Shown: positions 23,184 to 23,714 of the stretch, in pieces | Layout: each line of letters opens with the position of its first letter | Numbering within the stretch: the first letter of the stretch is position 1 | IMG/VR virus record: IMGVR_UViG_3300036985_005913 | Span: 1-23,714 of that record | Direction: 5' to 3' (one strand) | From: a virus | DNA length: 23,714 nucleotides | Notes under the pieces: generated by a model | The model's input: the letters and a program-made list of their open reading frames with translations, nothing else | Told to the model about the DNA's origin: nothing | The model's database searches: none | Program-made: the position numbers and the translations under genes

Positions 23184-23714
23184 TTAAAATGGTAAGTCGT
23201 CTTCTTCATCTTCCTCCATTTTTACTGAAGTTTCTGTTTCTTTAGGTGAAGTTACTGTTGTAGCTTGTAGATTGGCTTTAACATTATCAATACCTAATGT
23301 AATTTCTTCTTCATTAGTAGATGTGTTTTTTAAGGCTTCTTTATCAACGAATTTTTTCTCGTCTTTATCCCATACTGGAATTCCACCTTTAACGATTATT
23401 TCTAAATAATCATAACTTCTAACTGAATAAACATCCTCCCATGTTCTAGTGTCATTTAACCATTTTTCAGCTTTTTCAGCATCATCAGTTAATGGTGTTG
23501 CATCTTGTGCAGCGATAGAGGTTACAACTGGGATTTTGTTTTGGTTTCTTTGGATAGAAATAGCTAAATCACGTCCAGATTCTACGTTTGTGATATCTTT
23601 GTTTGTTTTTAAAGCAGTTAATAAACCATGGATTTTATCAAAAATACCTTCTTTTCTGTAATCATGATTGAATCTCCAAAATTTAACACCCCAATCTTCG
23701 TTTTCTCTGTCGAT
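23184..23714 (-). CDS. 32: gp32-like single-strand DNA-binding protein, C-terminal part (partial)
   Basis: The 176 visible residues run from the window edge to the TAA at 23184-23186; the start is outside. The segment WGVKFWRFNHDYRKEGIFDK then SGRDLAISIQRNQNKIPVVT resembles the OB-fold end of T4 gp32 (where WDKI and a similar beta pair occur), and KAEKWLNDTRTWEDVYSVRS resembles the region before its acidic tail. The tail is KMEEDEEDDLPF, acidic with a hydrophobic tip. No cysteines are present in this part; a zinc site, if any, lies upstream. gp32 coats single-strand DNA and recruits replication and recombination partners such as UvsX and the helicase. Confidence 0.82.
   Translation of the reverse strand: MDRENEDWGVKFWRFNHDYRKEGIFDKIHGLLTALKTNKDITNVESGRDLAISIQRNQNKIPVVTSIAAQDATPLTDDAEKAEKWLNDTRTWEDVYSVRSYDYLEIIVKGGIPVWDKDEKKFVDKEALKNTSTNEEEITLGIDNVKANLQATTVTSPKETETSVKMEEDEEDDLPF

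Noticed and set aside
23449-23661. 70-aa plus-strand ORF
   Set aside because: Antisense to the gp32-like coding region, whose product and acidic tail are convincing.
1-23714. Stop-codon reassignment
   Set aside because: Genes end in ordinary TAA, and TAG ends the 115-aa gene at a sensible place; no gene needs read-through to look complete.
1-23714. tRNA genes or CRISPR arrays
   Set aside because: Intergenic gaps are short and AT-rich, and I saw no cloverleaf arms or regularly spaced repeats.

Overview
The window reads as part of the genome of a T4-like tailed phage (contractile-tail baseplate genes plus a T4-type replication and recombination set). All real genes lie on the minus strand, so transcription runs from high to low coordinates. 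The DNA is strongly AT-rich. Most start codons are preceded by A-rich leaders such as AAATAAA instead of a Shine-Dalgarno sequence, and one structural protein carries repeats resembling the SprB adhesin repeats of gliding Bacteroidota. Together these point to a phage of a flavobacterium-like Bacteroidota host. The host is an inference.

Replication and nucleotide block (23714 down to 11175): the C-terminal part of a gp32-type single-strand DNA-binding protein, closed by a strong terminator; the UvsX/RecA-like recombinase; a T4 Rnh/FEN-type 5'-3' nuclease; an unrecognised 172-aa protein; a gp41/DnaB-type replicative helicase whose Walker A loop is interrupted by a complete LAGLIDADG intein; the ribonucleotide reductase small subunit NrdB; and the large subunit NrdA. 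A perfect-stem terminator at 11130-11159 ends the block.

The most striking feature is NrdA. It is encoded in three separate genes joined by two different split inteins. Piece 1 (388 aa of NrdA + IntN1), piece 2 (IntC1 + 161 aa of NrdA + IntN2) and piece 3 (IntC2 + 169 aa of NrdA) would give a normal-length 718-aa enzyme after two trans-splicing reactions. Each break is occupied by a free-standing endonuclease gene of a different family: GIY-YIG in break 1 and a Vsr/PD-(D/E)XK-like protein in break 2. Each endonuclease start is next to, or inside, an RNA hairpin. Intein 1 is inserted immediately after the thiyl-radical cysteine, intein 2 inside the substrate-phosphate loop, and the helicase intein inside the P-loop. 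All three therefore sit in catalytic loops, so dNTP synthesis and DNA unwinding both depend on splicing.

Structural block (11068 down to 337): gp25-like and gp6-like baseplate wedge proteins, a small membrane protein, a 1553-aa protein with a carboxypeptidase-regulatory-like domain, a hydrophobic membrane segment and SprB-like repeats, then three tightly packed or overlapping genes (593, 291 and 266 aa) that I do not recognise but that are probably virion proteins by position. Beyond position 337 there is only a short intergenic stretch and a helix-turn-helix ORF broken by an in-frame stop at the window edge.
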